This document shows, one piece after another, positions 10,203 through 18,814 of a stretch of DNA of 64,000 nucleotides. Positions within the stretch are counted from its first letter, which is position 1. The number at the start of each line of letters is the position of its first letter. The DNA comes from Bog-473 sp963817735. GTDB lineage: Bacteria; Actinomycetota; Acidimicrobiia; Acidimicrobiales; RAAP-2. The notes beneath the pieces were generated by a model that was not told the origin of the DNA, made no database searches, and saw only the letters and a list, made by a program, of their open reading frames with translations. Made by a program: the position numbers and the translations under genes. The stretch is taken from the NCBI GenBank assembly GCA_963817735.1, contig CAWFPP010000009.1, positions 62,001 to 126,000 of the forward strand. Reading direction: 5' to 3'.

Positions 10203-10216
10203 TAGAACAGATTCTA
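10203..10216. promoter_or_regulatory. 14-bp palindrome resembling a KstR-type TetR operator
   Basis: TAGAACAGATTCTA lies in the 168-bp gap between the divergent nitronate monooxygenase and crotonase genes. It fits the KstR consensus TNNAACNNGTTNNA, as I recall it, with one mismatch (ATT for GTT). Such operators control sterol and acyl-CoA catabolic genes in mycobacteria. The AT-rich motif stands out in a GC-rich background. Confidence 0.45.
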
Positions 10217-10309
10217 CTTTTGATCGGCCGGTCCCGCAGATCCGGCCGCCAGCATCAGTCGACAGCATGCCAGTCCGGTCCGGCAGAGTCAGGGGAGGAG
10301 CAGCCAGCA

Positions 10310-11152
10310 ATGCCCATCCGCACCGAACCTGTGCTCCCCGAGGAGGACTGGCAGCTCCGCCTCGAACCGCCCGAGGACGGCTCGGGCGTGGGCACGCTCA
10401 CGCTCGCCTATCCCGAGAAGCTCAACATGTGGTCGTGGGAGGCCACGCGGCAGCTGGGCGTCCTGGCCGACCGCGCCCGCTTCGACGACCGCATCCGCGT
10501 CCTCCTGGTCAAGGCCGAGGGCCGGGCCTTCTGTGCCGGTGTGGACCTCGGCATGCCCGAGGACCGGGTGACGGGCCGCTCGCCGGCCGAGAAGGTGCGC
10601 AACTACTACGAAGGCATCCGCTGGGTGCACGAGCGTTTCCGCGTCTTTCACGACCTGCCCCAGCCCATCGTCGCCGCCGTGCAGGGGTACTGCCTCGGCT
10701 TCGGCTTCGAGCTCGCGCTCATGTGCGACATCCGGGTGGCGGCCGACGATGCGCTCTTCGCGCTGCCCGAGGCGCAGGTGGGTGTGTCCATCGACGCCGG
10801 CGGCGACCTCCGGCTGGCCCACGAGATCGGGGCCGGCCACGCCAAGCTGCTCGCGCTGACGGGCCGCCGCATCACGGCCGCGGAGGCCGAGCGCCTCGGC
10901 GTCGTGCAGCAGGTGACGACGCGCGACGAGCTCGTGCCGGCGGCGCTGGCCATCGCCACCGAGATCGCCGCCAACGCGCCGCTCGCCGTGCAGTCGATCA
11001 AGCGCACCATCGACGCCTTCGCCTACCGGGGCCTCTCGGAGGCATTGCGCTTCGAGGCGCTCAGTGCGTCGGTCGAATTCGTGAGCGAGGACATGCCGGC
11101 GGGCTACGCGGCCAAGGCCAAGAAGCAACAGGCCGAATTCGAGGGCAAGTAG
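10310..11152 (+). CDS. Enoyl-CoA hydratase/isomerase (crotonase) family protein
   Basis: 280 residues. Crotonase-fold enzymes bind acyl-CoA thioesters and stabilise an enolate through two peptide NH groups; the oxyanion-hole segments are visible as KAEGRAFCAGVDLG (near 65-80) and GYCLGFGFELALMCD (near 125-140), followed by ALPEAQVGVSIDAGGD. The C-terminal SASVEFVSEDMPAGYAAK helix is typical. The ATG follows GGAGGAG at about 11 nt. The SDR gene begins five bases after the stop, so the two are probably one transcript acting on the same unsaturated acyl-CoA. Reaction type (hydratase, isomerase or other) is open. Confidence 0.88.
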   Translation: MPIRTEPVLPEEDWQLRLEPPEDGSGVGTLTLAYPEKLNMWSWEATRQLGVLADRARFDDRIRVLLVKAEGRAFCAGVDLGMPEDRVTGRSPAEKVRNYYEGIRWVHERFRVFHDLPQPIVAAVQGYCLGFGFELALMCDIRVAADDALFALPEAQVGVSIDAGGDLRLAHEIGAGHAKLLALTGRRITAAEAERLGVVQQVTTRDELVPAALAIATEIAANAPLAVQSIKRTIDAFAYRGLSEALRFEALSASVEFVSEDMPAGYAAKAKKQQAEFEGK

Positions 11153-11157
11153 TCGCC

Positions 11158-12036
11158 GTGGGACTGCCGGAGCCGCCGCCGGCGGGGTCACCCTTCCTTC
11201 CGCCCGACACCTTCGACGGGACGACGGCCATCGTGACCGGTGCCGGCACCGGCCTCGGTCGGGCCATCGCCGTCGAGCTGGCCCGGGCCGGCGCGGCCAT
11301 CGGTGTCATTTCGCGTGCGGAGGAGCACCGCCTGGCCGGCGTGGCCGCCGTCGAAGCGGTGGGCGGCCGGGCGGCGCACGCGCCGGCCGACATCCGCGAG
11401 CCCGAGCAGATCGCCGAGGCGTTCGACGCCGTGGAGCAGGCACTCGGGCCCGCCACGGTCCTCGTCAACAACGCCGCGGCCAACTTCCCCGTGCTGGCCG
11501 CTTCCATGCGGCCCAACGCCTTCCGCTCGGTCACCAACATCGTGCTCGACGGGACGTTCTTCTGCAGTCAGGAGCTGCAGCGCCGGCTGGTGGCGCGGGG
11601 CGCGGGCGGGGGCGCCATCGTCAACATCTTGGCCACGCAGTCCTTCACCGGCGGCCCGGGCATGGCGCACAACGCCGCCGCCAAGGCGGGGGTGGGCAAC
11701 CTGACCAAGTCTCTCGCGGTCGAATGGGCCCCCGACGGCATCCGGGTCAATGCGCTGGCGCCGGGGCTCTTCCCCCACGAGGACATGCGCGACGACCTCA
11801 AGGCCCTCCGTCCGGAGGGAGAGTCGGTCGACGCCAAGAGGAGTCCGGCGGGACGGCTCGGCCGGCTGCACGAATTGGGCTGGGCCGTCACGTGGCTCTG
11901 CTCGCCCTACGCCGCCTTCGTCACGGGCCACACTCTGGTGGTGGACGGGGCCAACTGGTTGCGCCGTGACTTCGTGATGCCCGAGTTCACGCCGGTGGCC
12001 GACCAGCTGTCGCAGGTGCTGCGCCCCGCCGACTGA
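11158..12036 (+). CDS. Short-chain dehydrogenase, peroxisomal-type 2,4-dienoyl-CoA reductase-like
   Basis: 292 residues. The Rossmann signature TGAGTGLG and NNAAANF mark an NAD(P)H-dependent SDR. Where classical SDRs have Tyr-x3-Lys, this one reads AHNAAAKAGVGNLTKSLAVEWAP: the Lys is present but Tyr is replaced, as in 2,4-dienoyl-CoA reductases of the peroxisomal type. Together with the crotonase just upstream this suggests degradation of unsaturated acyl-CoAs. GTG at 11158 is the start that leaves a normal SDR N-terminus. The stop abuts the stop of the convergent ABC gene with no gap. Confidence 0.85.
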   Translation: MGLPEPPPAGSPFLPPDTFDGTTAIVTGAGTGLGRAIAVELARAGAAIGVISRAEEHRLAGVAAVEAVGGRAAHAPADIREPEQIAEAFDAVEQALGPATVLVNNAAANFPVLAASMRPNAFRSVTNIVLDGTFFCSQELQRRLVARGAGGGAIVNILATQSFTGGPGMAHNAAAKAGVGNLTKSLAVEWAPDGIRVNALAPGLFPHEDMRDDLKALRPEGESVDAKRSPAGRLGRLHELGWAVTWLCSPYAAFVTGHTLVVDGANWLRRDFVMPEFTPVADQLSQVLRPAD

Positions 12037-13953
12037 TCAGGCGATCTGCTCCTCTTCCTGCTCCTGGTCGGCGAACTGCGTGCGGTAGAGCTCGGCGTAC
12101 AGGCCGTTGCTGGCCAGCAGGCTGGCGTGGGTGCCCCGCTCGACGATGCGGCCGTCGTCGATCACCAACAGCTCGTCGGCCTCGCGCACCGTGGAGAGCC
12201 GGTGGGCGATGACGAGGGAGGTGCGGCCCGCCAGCGTCTCGCGCAGGGCGCGCTGCACGGCCGCCTCGGATTCGGAGTCCAGGTGCGCCGTCGCCTCGTC
12301 CAACACCACGATGTCGGGGGCCTTGAGGATGAGGCGGGCCAGGGCGACGCGTTGCTTCTCGCCACCCGAGAGCCGGTAGCCCCGCTCGCCGATCACGGTG
12401 TCGAGACCATCGGGCAGCTCTCCGACGATGTGCCCGATCTGTGCCTGGGCCAGGGCGTCCAAGACATCGGACTCGCTCGCGTCCGGGCGGGCGTAGAGGA
12501 GGTTGGCCCGCAGCGTGTCGTGGAAGAGGTGGGGGTCCTGGCTCACGACGCCGACGACGTCGCGCACCGAGGCCATGGTGGCGCGCCGCACGTCGATGCC
12601 GCTCAGGCGCACCGACCCCGCCGTGACGTCGTAGAGGCGCGGCACCAGGCTCGAGATGGTCGTCTTGCCGGCACCGGACGGGCCCACCAGTGCGACCATC
12701 CGGCCGGGCTCGACGGTGAAGGAGACGTCGTGGAGCACCTCCCCCCGCTGGCCCGCTTCGAGCACCGCCACCGACTCGAGCGAGGCCAGCGAGACCTCTT
12801 CGGCGCTCGGGTACGTGAAGTCGACATCCTCGAACGCGATGGAGGCGTTGCCGCGCGGGACGTCGACCGCATCGGGGTCCTCTTCGATCATGGGTTCGAT
12901 GTCGAGGACCTCGAAGATGCGCTCGAAGGAGACGAGGGCGGTCATCACATCGAGGTTGACGTTCGAGAGCTGGGTCAGCGGCTGGTAGAGGCGTGTCAGG
13001 TAGCTGGCCAAAGCGACGACGGTGCCGACTTGCAGCTCGCCGTGCACGGCGGCGATGCCGCCAAACCCGTAGACCAGCGCCGTGGCCAGCGCCGCCGTCA
13101 GGGTGAGCGAGACGAGGAAGACGCGCGAGTATGTCGCCTGGGAGATGCCGATGTCGCGCACCCGGCCGGCCTTGGTGTCGAAGGAGTCGGCCTCGGACTC
13201 GGGGTGCCCCATCAGCTTGACCAGCATGGCCCCGCCCACCTGGAAGCGCTCCTGCATGATCATGTTCATCTCGCTGTTGAGGTTGTACCCCTCCTTCGTC
13301 AGCGAACCGATGCGCTGGCCCACGAAGCGGCCCGGGATCAAGAAGACGGGGACGAGGATGAGTGCGGCCAGGGTGATCTTCCAGCTCAGGAAGAACATGG
13401 CGGCGAGCACGATGACAACCGTCACGAAGTTGCCGACGACGTTGGAGAGGAGGTCGGTGAAAGCCTGCTGGGCGCCGATCACGTCGTTGTTGAGCCGGCT
13501 GACCAAGGCGCCGGTCTGCGTGCGGGAGAAGAACGCCAGTGGCATCCGTTGGATGTGGCGGAACACCTTCGAGCGCATGTCGAAGATGAGGCTCTCCCCG
13601 ATGTAGGCCGAGATGCGCCGCTCGGTGAGCACGAGGCCGGCGTCGGCCAACGCCAGGACCGCGACGAGGACCGCCAGCTGGACCACCAGGTCGGAGTCCT
13701 TCTTCAGGATCCCGTTGTCGATGAGGGCCCGCAGGATCAGGGGATTCACGGCGCTGATGGCCGCGTCGAGGATCACGACGGGGAGGAAGACGGCCAGGAT
13801 GGTGCGGTAGGGGACGGCGAAGGTGAGCATGCGCCGCGCCGTGCCCTTCTTGACCCGGTGCTGCAGGACGGCGCGGTCCTGGCGCACGGAGCGCATGCCG
13901 CCCCAGCCACCACCGCGGCCGCCGCCTCCCATGCCATGGCCCCGCATACTCAT
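12037..13953 (-). CDS. ABC-type multidrug/lipid exporter, fused membrane and ATPase domains
   Basis: 638 residues, a half-transporter expected to dimerise. A Gly/Arg-rich N-terminus (about 1-35) precedes six transmembrane helices (about 45-330), then a nucleotide-binding domain with Walker A GPSGAGKTT, Q-loop VVSQDP, signature LSGGEKQR, Walker B DIVVLDEAT and switch His in IAHRLS. The layout is that of MsbA/BmrA-type exporters of lipids or drugs. A short insertion (SAEEVSLASLESVAVLEAGQ) sits at the start of the ATPase domain. The gene stands alone and is convergent with the SDR gene. Substrate cannot be assigned. Confidence 0.92.
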   Translation of the reverse strand: MSMRGHGMGGGGRGGGWGGMRSVRQDRAVLQHRVKKGTARRMLTFAVPYRTILAVFLPVVILDAAISAVNPLILRALIDNGILKKDSDLVVQLAVLVAVLALADAGLVLTERRISAYIGESLIFDMRSKVFRHIQRMPLAFFSRTQTGALVSRLNNDVIGAQQAFTDLLSNVVGNFVTVVIVLAAMFFLSWKITLAALILVPVFLIPGRFVGQRIGSLTKEGYNLNSEMNMIMQERFQVGGAMLVKLMGHPESEADSFDTKAGRVRDIGISQATYSRVFLVSLTLTAALATALVYGFGGIAAVHGELQVGTVVALASYLTRLYQPLTQLSNVNLDVMTALVSFERIFEVLDIEPMIEEDPDAVDVPRGNASIAFEDVDFTYPSAEEVSLASLESVAVLEAGQRGEVLHDVSFTVEPGRMVALVGPSGAGKTTISSLVPRLYDVTAGSVRLSGIDVRRATMASVRDVVGVVSQDPHLFHDTLRANLLYARPDASESDVLDALAQAQIGHIVGELPDGLDTVIGERGYRLSGGEKQRVALARLILKAPDIVVLDEATAHLDSESEAAVQRALRETLAGRTSLVIAHRLSTVREADELLVIDDGRIVERGTHASLLASNGLYAELYRTQFADQEQEEEQIA

Positions 13954-14033
13954 GGCTGCAACCTACTGTCGGCGCTGCGCAGACCTGGTTGGCGGGCGGC
14001 CCGAGCGGGCCCGTCGCGGGCCCCTGAACCGGG

Positions 14034-14324
14034 TCAGGCGACGGTGATCCGGCGGCGGATGAAGGTCACGACGAGGAAGGCCAGGGCGAAGACCGCCAGC
14101 GCGCCGACGATGGCCGCAATGACGCCCGAGCCCTTCAGGGGCAGCCCCGCCGACACGGCGTTGGCCCCGGTGGTGACGTGGCTGACCAACTGCGCGTGCA
14201 CGGTGCCCGAGCGGAGGCGGGTGGCAGCCGAGGCCAGGGCGGAACCGGCGGTGAGCGACCACGCCACGGCACCCACGGCCGCCGCTCCCACCATCGCTGC
14301 TAAAAGCACGACCCGGCCCACCAT
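14034..14324 (-). CDS. Small two-helix membrane protein, unknown
   Basis: 96 residues from the ATG at 14324, which has GAGGAG about 5 nt upstream; the frame is open further upstream but with poorer starts. A first hydrophobic helix (VVLLAAMVGAAAVGAVAWSL) is followed by an external-looking stretch, then a second helix (VIAAIVGALAVFALAFLVVTF) and a short RRR cytoplasmic end. No family recognised. It lies between the ABC exporter and the sugar transferase, both on the same strand. Confidence 0.6.
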   Translation of the reverse strand: MVGRVVLLAAMVGAAAVGAVAWSLTAGSALASAATRLRSGTVHAQLVSHVTTGANAVSAGLPLKGSGVIAAIVGALAVFALAFLVVTFIRRRITVA

Positions 14325-14456
14325 CGCGATCTCCTCGCTGCGCACAGGAGTAAAACGAAAGCTGTTCGCCTCTCTTTCGCACGTGATTTCCGGCAACCCC
14401 CATGAGCCGCGAAGGCCCAGGTCGGCCGCGTCGTGGAGATGACCCGGGCGCGAACG

Positions 14457-15971
14457 TCAGTAGGCGCCGATGCCCCGGGCCATCGTCTTGGGGGTCTCGA
14501 ACATGATCTTGAGGTCCCACCAGAGCGACCAGGACGCCACGTAGAGATAGTCGAGCTGGACCAGGTCGTTGCGGGTCAGGTCGTTGCGCCCCGACACCTG
14601 CCACAGGCCGGTGATGCCCGGCCGCACCTCGAAACGCCGGGTGGCCCAGCCCTCGACGTTGGACTCGCTCGGAATGAAAGGCCTCGGTCCGACGACGGAC
14701 ATGTCACCCTTGAACACGCTGATGAATTGCGGGATCTCGTCGATGCCGGTCCGGCGCAGGAAGGCACCGAAGCGGGTGATGCGGGCGCTCTCGTCGCTCT
14801 TGTTGCGTAGCTCGTGCAGTGGCCGGTCCGGGTCCTCGGGCTCGGGGGCCGGCGGGGACGTCACGGCGATTTCGGTGCCCATCGTCATGGAGCGGAACTT
14901 GGTGACCGTGAAGGGCTCGGTGTCGCGACCGAGGCGCACCTGACGGAAGAAGACGGGGCCGGGCGAGCTCATCTTGACGCCGATGGCCACCATCAGCAGC
15001 AGGGGGGAGGTGACGAGCAGGACGGTTGAGCTGATGCACAGGTCGAAGGCCCGCTTCATGAACGTGTCCCACCGGCTGAGGTGCGGCTGGGCGATTTCGA
15101 GGAAGGGTAGGCCCGCGAGGTCGGTGAGTTGGGAGCGCCAGCTGATCAGCTCGTAGTAGCGGGGCACCATCGCAATGTGGACGAAGTCCTGCAGTTGGCG
15201 GTAGACGTCCATGGCCTCGACGGAGAACTCGTCCCGGGCGGCGACGAGGACGCGGTGGACGTCGAGCTGCCGGCAGAGCCGGGGCAGGTCGGCCACCTGT
15301 CCCAGCGCCCCGCCCTCCCCGTCGCAGTCACTGCGGCCGTCGTCGTCACCGGCGATGCGGCCGACCAGCGTCATGCCGGGGTCCTGGCGCACGCTGAGGG
15401 TGATGCGATCGGCAGTGGTGCCGTTGCCGACCACCAGGACGCGCGTCGTCGTCAACGTGTGGAGGAAGGAGCGCAACACGATGCGGCCCAGCGTGATGGT
15501 GGCGATCGTGACGATCACCGCCATCACCAGTTGCGTGGCGTAGGGCTCGGACGTGCCGAAGAGGACGTGCAGCAACGACCCGATGGCGAGTGCGAGCACG
15601 CAGCCCTCGCCGACGCCGAAGGCGAGCTCGCGGATTTCGAGGAACGCGCTCGGCTGCAGCCGGCGATGGGTCACGCGGTAGACGCCGCCCGATGCCAGAG
15701 CGATGACCACCGCCACCGGGAAGAGGGAGTCGAGCTGGATGTTCGAGACCAGCTGTCCCGGGGCGTTCACCGCAACGGCGGAGAGCTGGGACAGCAGGAA
15801 GAGCGAGAGGGGCAGGGCGATGCAGGCGCACACGAAGTCGCAGCAGATCTGGACGAGCGTCAGCTCCTTGTCCGTGATCGTGCGGTAGCGCGGAGGAGAG
15901 GCGGCGACGAACTGGGCGCCGCCCGGTGCGACCTCGACCTCCATCTCCACCTCAGCATCCGAGATGCTCAT
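14457..15971 (-). CDS. Undecaprenyl-phosphate sugar phosphotransferase (polyisoprenyl-phosphate hexose-1-P transferase)
   Basis: 504 residues. The N-terminal half has four or five membrane helices and a Rossmann-like segment (RVLVVGNGTTADRI). The C-terminal bacterial sugar transferase domain begins at MKRAFDLCIS with a reentrant helix, then FRQVRLGRDTEPFTVTKFRSM, RRTGIDEIPQ, VGPRPF and the terminal RPGITGLWQVSGR. Enzymes of this type load the first sugar phosphate onto undecaprenyl phosphate for exopolysaccharide or O-glycan assembly. GGAGG lies 8 nt before the ATG. No polymer-specific glycosyltransferases flank it, so the product is unknown. Confidence 0.92.
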   Translation of the reverse strand: MSISDAEVEMEVEVAPGGAQFVAASPPRYRTITDKELTLVQICCDFVCACIALPLSLFLLSQLSAVAVNAPGQLVSNIQLDSLFPVAVVIALASGGVYRVTHRRLQPSAFLEIRELAFGVGEGCVLALAIGSLLHVLFGTSEPYATQLVMAVIVTIATITLGRIVLRSFLHTLTTTRVLVVGNGTTADRITLSVRQDPGMTLVGRIAGDDDGRSDCDGEGGALGQVADLPRLCRQLDVHRVLVAARDEFSVEAMDVYRQLQDFVHIAMVPRYYELISWRSQLTDLAGLPFLEIAQPHLSRWDTFMKRAFDLCISSTVLLVTSPLLLMVAIGVKMSSPGPVFFRQVRLGRDTEPFTVTKFRSMTMGTEIAVTSPPAPEPEDPDRPLHELRNKSDESARITRFGAFLRRTGIDEIPQFISVFKGDMSVVGPRPFIPSESNVEGWATRRFEVRPGITGLWQVSGRNDLTRNDLVQLDYLYVASWSLWWDLKIMFETPKTMARGIGAY

Positions 15972-16060
15972 TGCCCCTGCCTCCGCCGGCGCCGTACCGC
16001 CTTACCCTGGGAACGGCCCACAGGGGCCGGACTGGCGGTGCGTGCGGGGCGACGGGTGCG

Positions 16061-16849
16061 TCAGGCGGAGCCGCCGACGGCGTGGACGCCGCCGTCGACG
16101 TGGAGGATCTCGCCCGTGGTCATGGGGAAGAGGTCGCTGAAGAGGGCCAGGCAGGCCTTGGCCACCGCCGTCGGGTCGTGGATGTCCCAGCCCAGCGGGG
16201 CTCGGGCGGCCCAGGTGTCCTCGAAGGCGCTGAACCCCGGTATGGACTTGGCGGCCATGGTCCGGACGGGGCCCGCCGCCACGAGGTTGACCCGGATGCC
16301 GCTCGGCCCGAGCTCCTTGGCCAGGTAACGAGAGAGGGACTCGAGGCCGGCCTTGGCGACGCCCATCCAGTCGTAGACGGGCCAGGCCACCGTGGCGTCG
16401 AAGTCGAGGCCCACCACGGAGGCGCCGCCGGCGGCGCCGGCCGCCCGCAGCAGGGGCAGGAACGCGTCGACCAGCGCCTTGAGCGAGTAGGTCGAGATCT
16501 GCAGCGCGGTCGACACGTCGTCCCAGTCGGCCGCGAACATCCCGTTGCCCAAGCAGTCGGGCGGCGCGAAGCCGATGGCGTGCAGCAGGCCGTCGAGGCG
16601 GTCCCACCGGCCGGCCAGCGCGGCACCGGCGGCGCGCAACTGGTCGGGGGACGTCACGTCGATCTCGAGGACCTCGGGCTCGGCCGGGAGCTTGCGCGCC
16701 GTGCGCCGGGTCAGCGACAGGGCGCGGCCGGCGCCCGAGAGCACGATGTCGGCTCCTTCTTCCTGGGCCAGGCGGGCGACGGCGAAGGCCAGCGAGGCGT
16801 CGGTGAGGACGCCCGTGATGAGCAGTCGCTTGCCGTCGAGGAGTCCCAC
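16061..16849 (-). CDS. fabI: Enoyl-[acyl-carrier-protein] reductase (NADH), InhA/FabI type
   Basis: 262 residues. The glycine-rich motif GVLTDASLAFAVA is the FabI/InhA form of the NADH site, and the catalytic Tyr-x6-Lys is in VYDWMGVAKAG. It performs the last reduction of each fatty-acid elongation cycle. NLVAAGPVRTMAAKSIPGF is the substrate loop. The protein starts with GTG at 16849, only 31 bp from the divergent F420-reductase GTG, so their promoters overlap. In mycobacteria this enzyme serves FAS-II and mycolate elongation; nothing here shows mycolate synthesis. Confidence 0.93.
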   Translation of the reverse strand: MGLLDGKRLLITGVLTDASLAFAVARLAQEEGADIVLSGAGRALSLTRRTARKLPAEPEVLEIDVTSPDQLRAAGAALAGRWDRLDGLLHAIGFAPPDCLGNGMFAADWDDVSTALQISTYSLKALVDAFLPLLRAAGAAGGASVVGLDFDATVAWPVYDWMGVAKAGLESLSRYLAKELGPSGIRVNLVAAGPVRTMAAKSIPGFSAFEDTWAARAPLGWDIHDPTAVAKACLALFSDLFPMTTGEILHVDGGVHAVGGSA

Positions 16850-16880
16850 TGCGCCAGGAGGTTACTGCGAAGGTAGGGGC

Positions 16881-17531
16881 GTGCACGTGGGAATACTCGG
16901 TGGGACCGGCCCGGCTGGGCGCGGGCTCGCGGTCCGGCTGGCCGAGGCCGGCATCCGGGTCACGCTCGGTTCGCGCGACGCGGAGCGGGCGGCCACGGTG
17001 GCCGACGAGGTGGTGGCGCGCTGGCCCGACCTCGACCTCGAGCTCGGCGGGGCGGAAAACGCCGGTGCCGCCGCGGCGGACCTGGTCGTCGTGGCCACTC
17101 CCTGGGACAGCGCCGTGCCGACCGTGCGGTCGCTGCGCGAGCCCTTGGCCGGCAAGGTCGTGGTCTCCATGGCCAACGCGCTGGTGAAGGAGGGCCGCGA
17201 GATGCTCGCTCTCATTCCGCCGCGGGGCTCGGTGGCGGCCGCCGTCCAGGCCGCCCTGCCCGAGAGCCTGATTGCGGCCGCGTTCCACCACCTGCCCGCC
17301 TCGGAAATGGAAAACCTCGAATCGGGGTTGGAAGCAGACGTGCTGGTGTGCTCGGACTTCCCGGAAGCGACTGCGGCCACGGTCGCGCTCGTGGAACAGA
17401 TGCCGGGGCTGCGCCCGCTCGACGCCGGGAGCCTGAGCCAGGCCGCGGCGATCGAGTCCTTCACCGCCGTCTGCATCACCCTCAACATCCGGCACAAGGC
17501 CCACTCGACGCTGAGGATCACCGGTCTCTAG
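16881..17531 (+). CDS. npdG: F420-dependent NADP oxidoreductase (NADPH-dependent F420 reductase)
   Basis: 216 residues. HVGILGGTGPAGRGLAVRL is the NADP-binding loop of the family and SRDAERA its phosphate-binding Ser-Arg. TPWDSAVPTVRSL, SMANALVKEG and AAFHHLPASEME match F420-binding segments of the archaeal/actinobacterial enzyme. It transfers hydride between NADPH and coenzyme F420, implying the host makes F420. A second GTG lies 6 nt downstream of the chosen start. The next gene begins three bases past the stop, so the pair is co-transcribed. Confidence 0.88.
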   Translation: MHVGILGGTGPAGRGLAVRLAEAGIRVTLGSRDAERAATVADEVVARWPDLDLELGGAENAGAAAADLVVVATPWDSAVPTVRSLREPLAGKVVVSMANALVKEGREMLALIPPRGSVAAAVQAALPESLIAAAFHHLPASEMENLESGLEADVLVCSDFPEATAATVALVEQMPGLRPLDAGSLSQAAAIESFTAVCITLNIRHKAHSTLRITGL

Positions 17532-17533
17532 TC

Positions 17534-18688
17534 GTGCGGCTGTACGACACGAGGCGCGGCGAGGTGGTCGCGTTCGAGCCCGGCCCGCTGGTGACGATGT
17601 ACTCGTGCGGCATCACCCCGTACGACGCGGCGCACCTCGGGCATGCTGCCGTCTACCTCTACTTCGACATGCTGCAGCGCCGTCTGCAGGACGCCGGGCA
17701 CGAGACGCGCTGCGTGCGCAACGTCACCGACGTCGACGACGACATCCTGCGCAAGGCCCGCGAGCTCGGGGTGCACTATCTCGACCTGGCGGCCGAGGAG
17801 ATGGCGCGCTTCGACTCCGACATGGGACTCCTCAACCTGCTGCCGGTGTACTCCGAGCCGCGAGCGACCTCGGCTATTTCGGAGATCCTGTCGTTGATCG
17901 GCGCCGCGCTCGAGTTGGGTTTTGCCTATGAGTCAGGTGGCTCTGTCTATTTCAGCGTGACCCGCTTCCCCGAGTTCGGCTGCATCAGCGGCTACGACCG
18001 GGCCCACATGCTGGAGTTGGCGGCCGAGCACGGCGGGCATCCCGAGGACCCCAACAAGCGCGACCCCCTCGACTTCGTGCTGTGGCAGCCGTCGCTGTCC
18101 GACGAACCGGCCTGGGAGTCGCGCTGGGGGCCGGGCCGGCCCGGGTGGCACATCGAGTGCTCGGCCCTGGTGCTGCGTGAGCTCGGGGAGACGATCGACA
18201 TCCACGGGGGCGGGCGCGACCTCGTCTTCCCGCATCACGAGTGTGAGACGGCGCAGTCCGAGGCGGTGACCGGAAAGCCCTTCGTCCGCCTCTGGTTCCA
18301 CGTGGGCCTGGTCGGGCTGAACGGGACGAAGATGTCGAAGTCTTTGGGGAATCTCGTCTTCGTCGGCGACCTGTGCAAGGAGTGGGACCCCGCCGCAGTG
18401 CGGCTCGCGCTCCTTGCACACCACTACCGCAGGGACTGGGACTGGCGCACCGACGAGGACATGCCCGCGGCGGCGGCCCGCCTGGCGCTTTGGCGCAGCG
18501 CACCCGGCGGCGCCGGCGGCGCCGACGGCTCCGCCGGCGACGTTGGTGGCAGCGCCGGCCTGGCGGCGGTGCGGGCGGCCCTCGACGACGACCTCGACAC
18601 GCCCACCGCGCTGCGCGCGCTCGACGACGAGGCCACGGCCGGGCGGCCGGTGGCCGACGGGGCGCGCCTGCTCGGCGTGAGGCTCTGA
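17534..18688 (+). CDS. mshC: MshC-like cysteine ligase / cysteinyl-tRNA synthetase homologue
   Basis: 384 residues, a class I synthetase fold. The zinc/HIGH region reads MYSCGITPYDAAHLGHA, which matches MshC (cysteine:glucosaminyl inositol ligase of mycothiol synthesis) rather than CysRS, where CGPTVYD...HIGNA is usual. Also visible are GRPGWHIECSAL and GGGRDLVFPHHECE (zinc ligands) and KMSKSLGN. The protein lacks the C-terminal anticodon-binding part of CysRS. The Ala/Gly-rich segment near 325-345 is low complexity. No other mycothiol genes are in view. GTG start; coupled to the F420 reductase. A shortened CysRS paralogue with another role is the alternative. Confidence 0.75.
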   Translation: MRLYDTRRGEVVAFEPGPLVTMYSCGITPYDAAHLGHAAVYLYFDMLQRRLQDAGHETRCVRNVTDVDDDILRKARELGVHYLDLAAEEMARFDSDMGLLNLLPVYSEPRATSAISEILSLIGAALELGFAYESGGSVYFSVTRFPEFGCISGYDRAHMLELAAEHGGHPEDPNKRDPLDFVLWQPSLSDEPAWESRWGPGRPGWHIECSALVLRELGETIDIHGGGRDLVFPHHECETAQSEAVTGKPFVRLWFHVGLVGLNGTKMSKSLGNLVFVGDLCKEWDPAAVRLALLAHHYRRDWDWRTDEDMPAAAARLALWRSAPGGAGGADGSAGDVGGSAGLAAVRAALDDDLDTPTALRALDDEATAGRPVADGARLLGVRL

Positions 18689-18729
18689 CGCCCTGACCCG
18701 CGAGGCTTCGGTGGGCCGGGGCGACGGGA

Positions 18730-18813
18730 GTGGTCCAGTACCCTTGGTGGACCACGAACGGAGTCCGGACCAGGAGCGATAGCAAGCGGCCGGCGGAACA
18801 GGAAAGGGTCCAC
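18730..18813 (+). promoter_or_regulatory. thrS leader with two mutually exclusive pairings
   Basis: GTGGTCCA (18730-18737) pairs perfectly with TGGACCAC (18748-18755). The same middle strand, GTGGACC (18747-18753), can instead pair with GGTCCAC (18807-18813), which ends one base before the thrS ATG and sits beside the purine-rich GGAAAGGG. One structure would mask the start region and the other free it. The GGTGGACCACG core resembles a T-box consensus lacking one base, but no room is seen for a full T-box stem I. Confidence 0.4.
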
Positions 18814-18814
18814 G

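Noticed and set aside
12127..14442. Very long plus-strand frame opposite the ABC exporter
   Set aside because: It is the antisense of a strongly supported gene; its product is His/Gly/Asp-rich without any family motif, the usual artefact of GC-rich DNA.
17534..18688. Ordinary cysteinyl-tRNA synthetase
   Set aside because: The CGITPYD signature and missing anticodon-binding region fit MshC better, though the call remains below certainty.
18700..18814. Canonical T-box riboswitch before thrS
   Set aside because: The GGTGGACCACG core resembles the T-box but lacks one base, and only about 40 nt separate it from the upstream stop codon, too little for stem I with a Thr specifier loop unless it begins inside the upstream gene.
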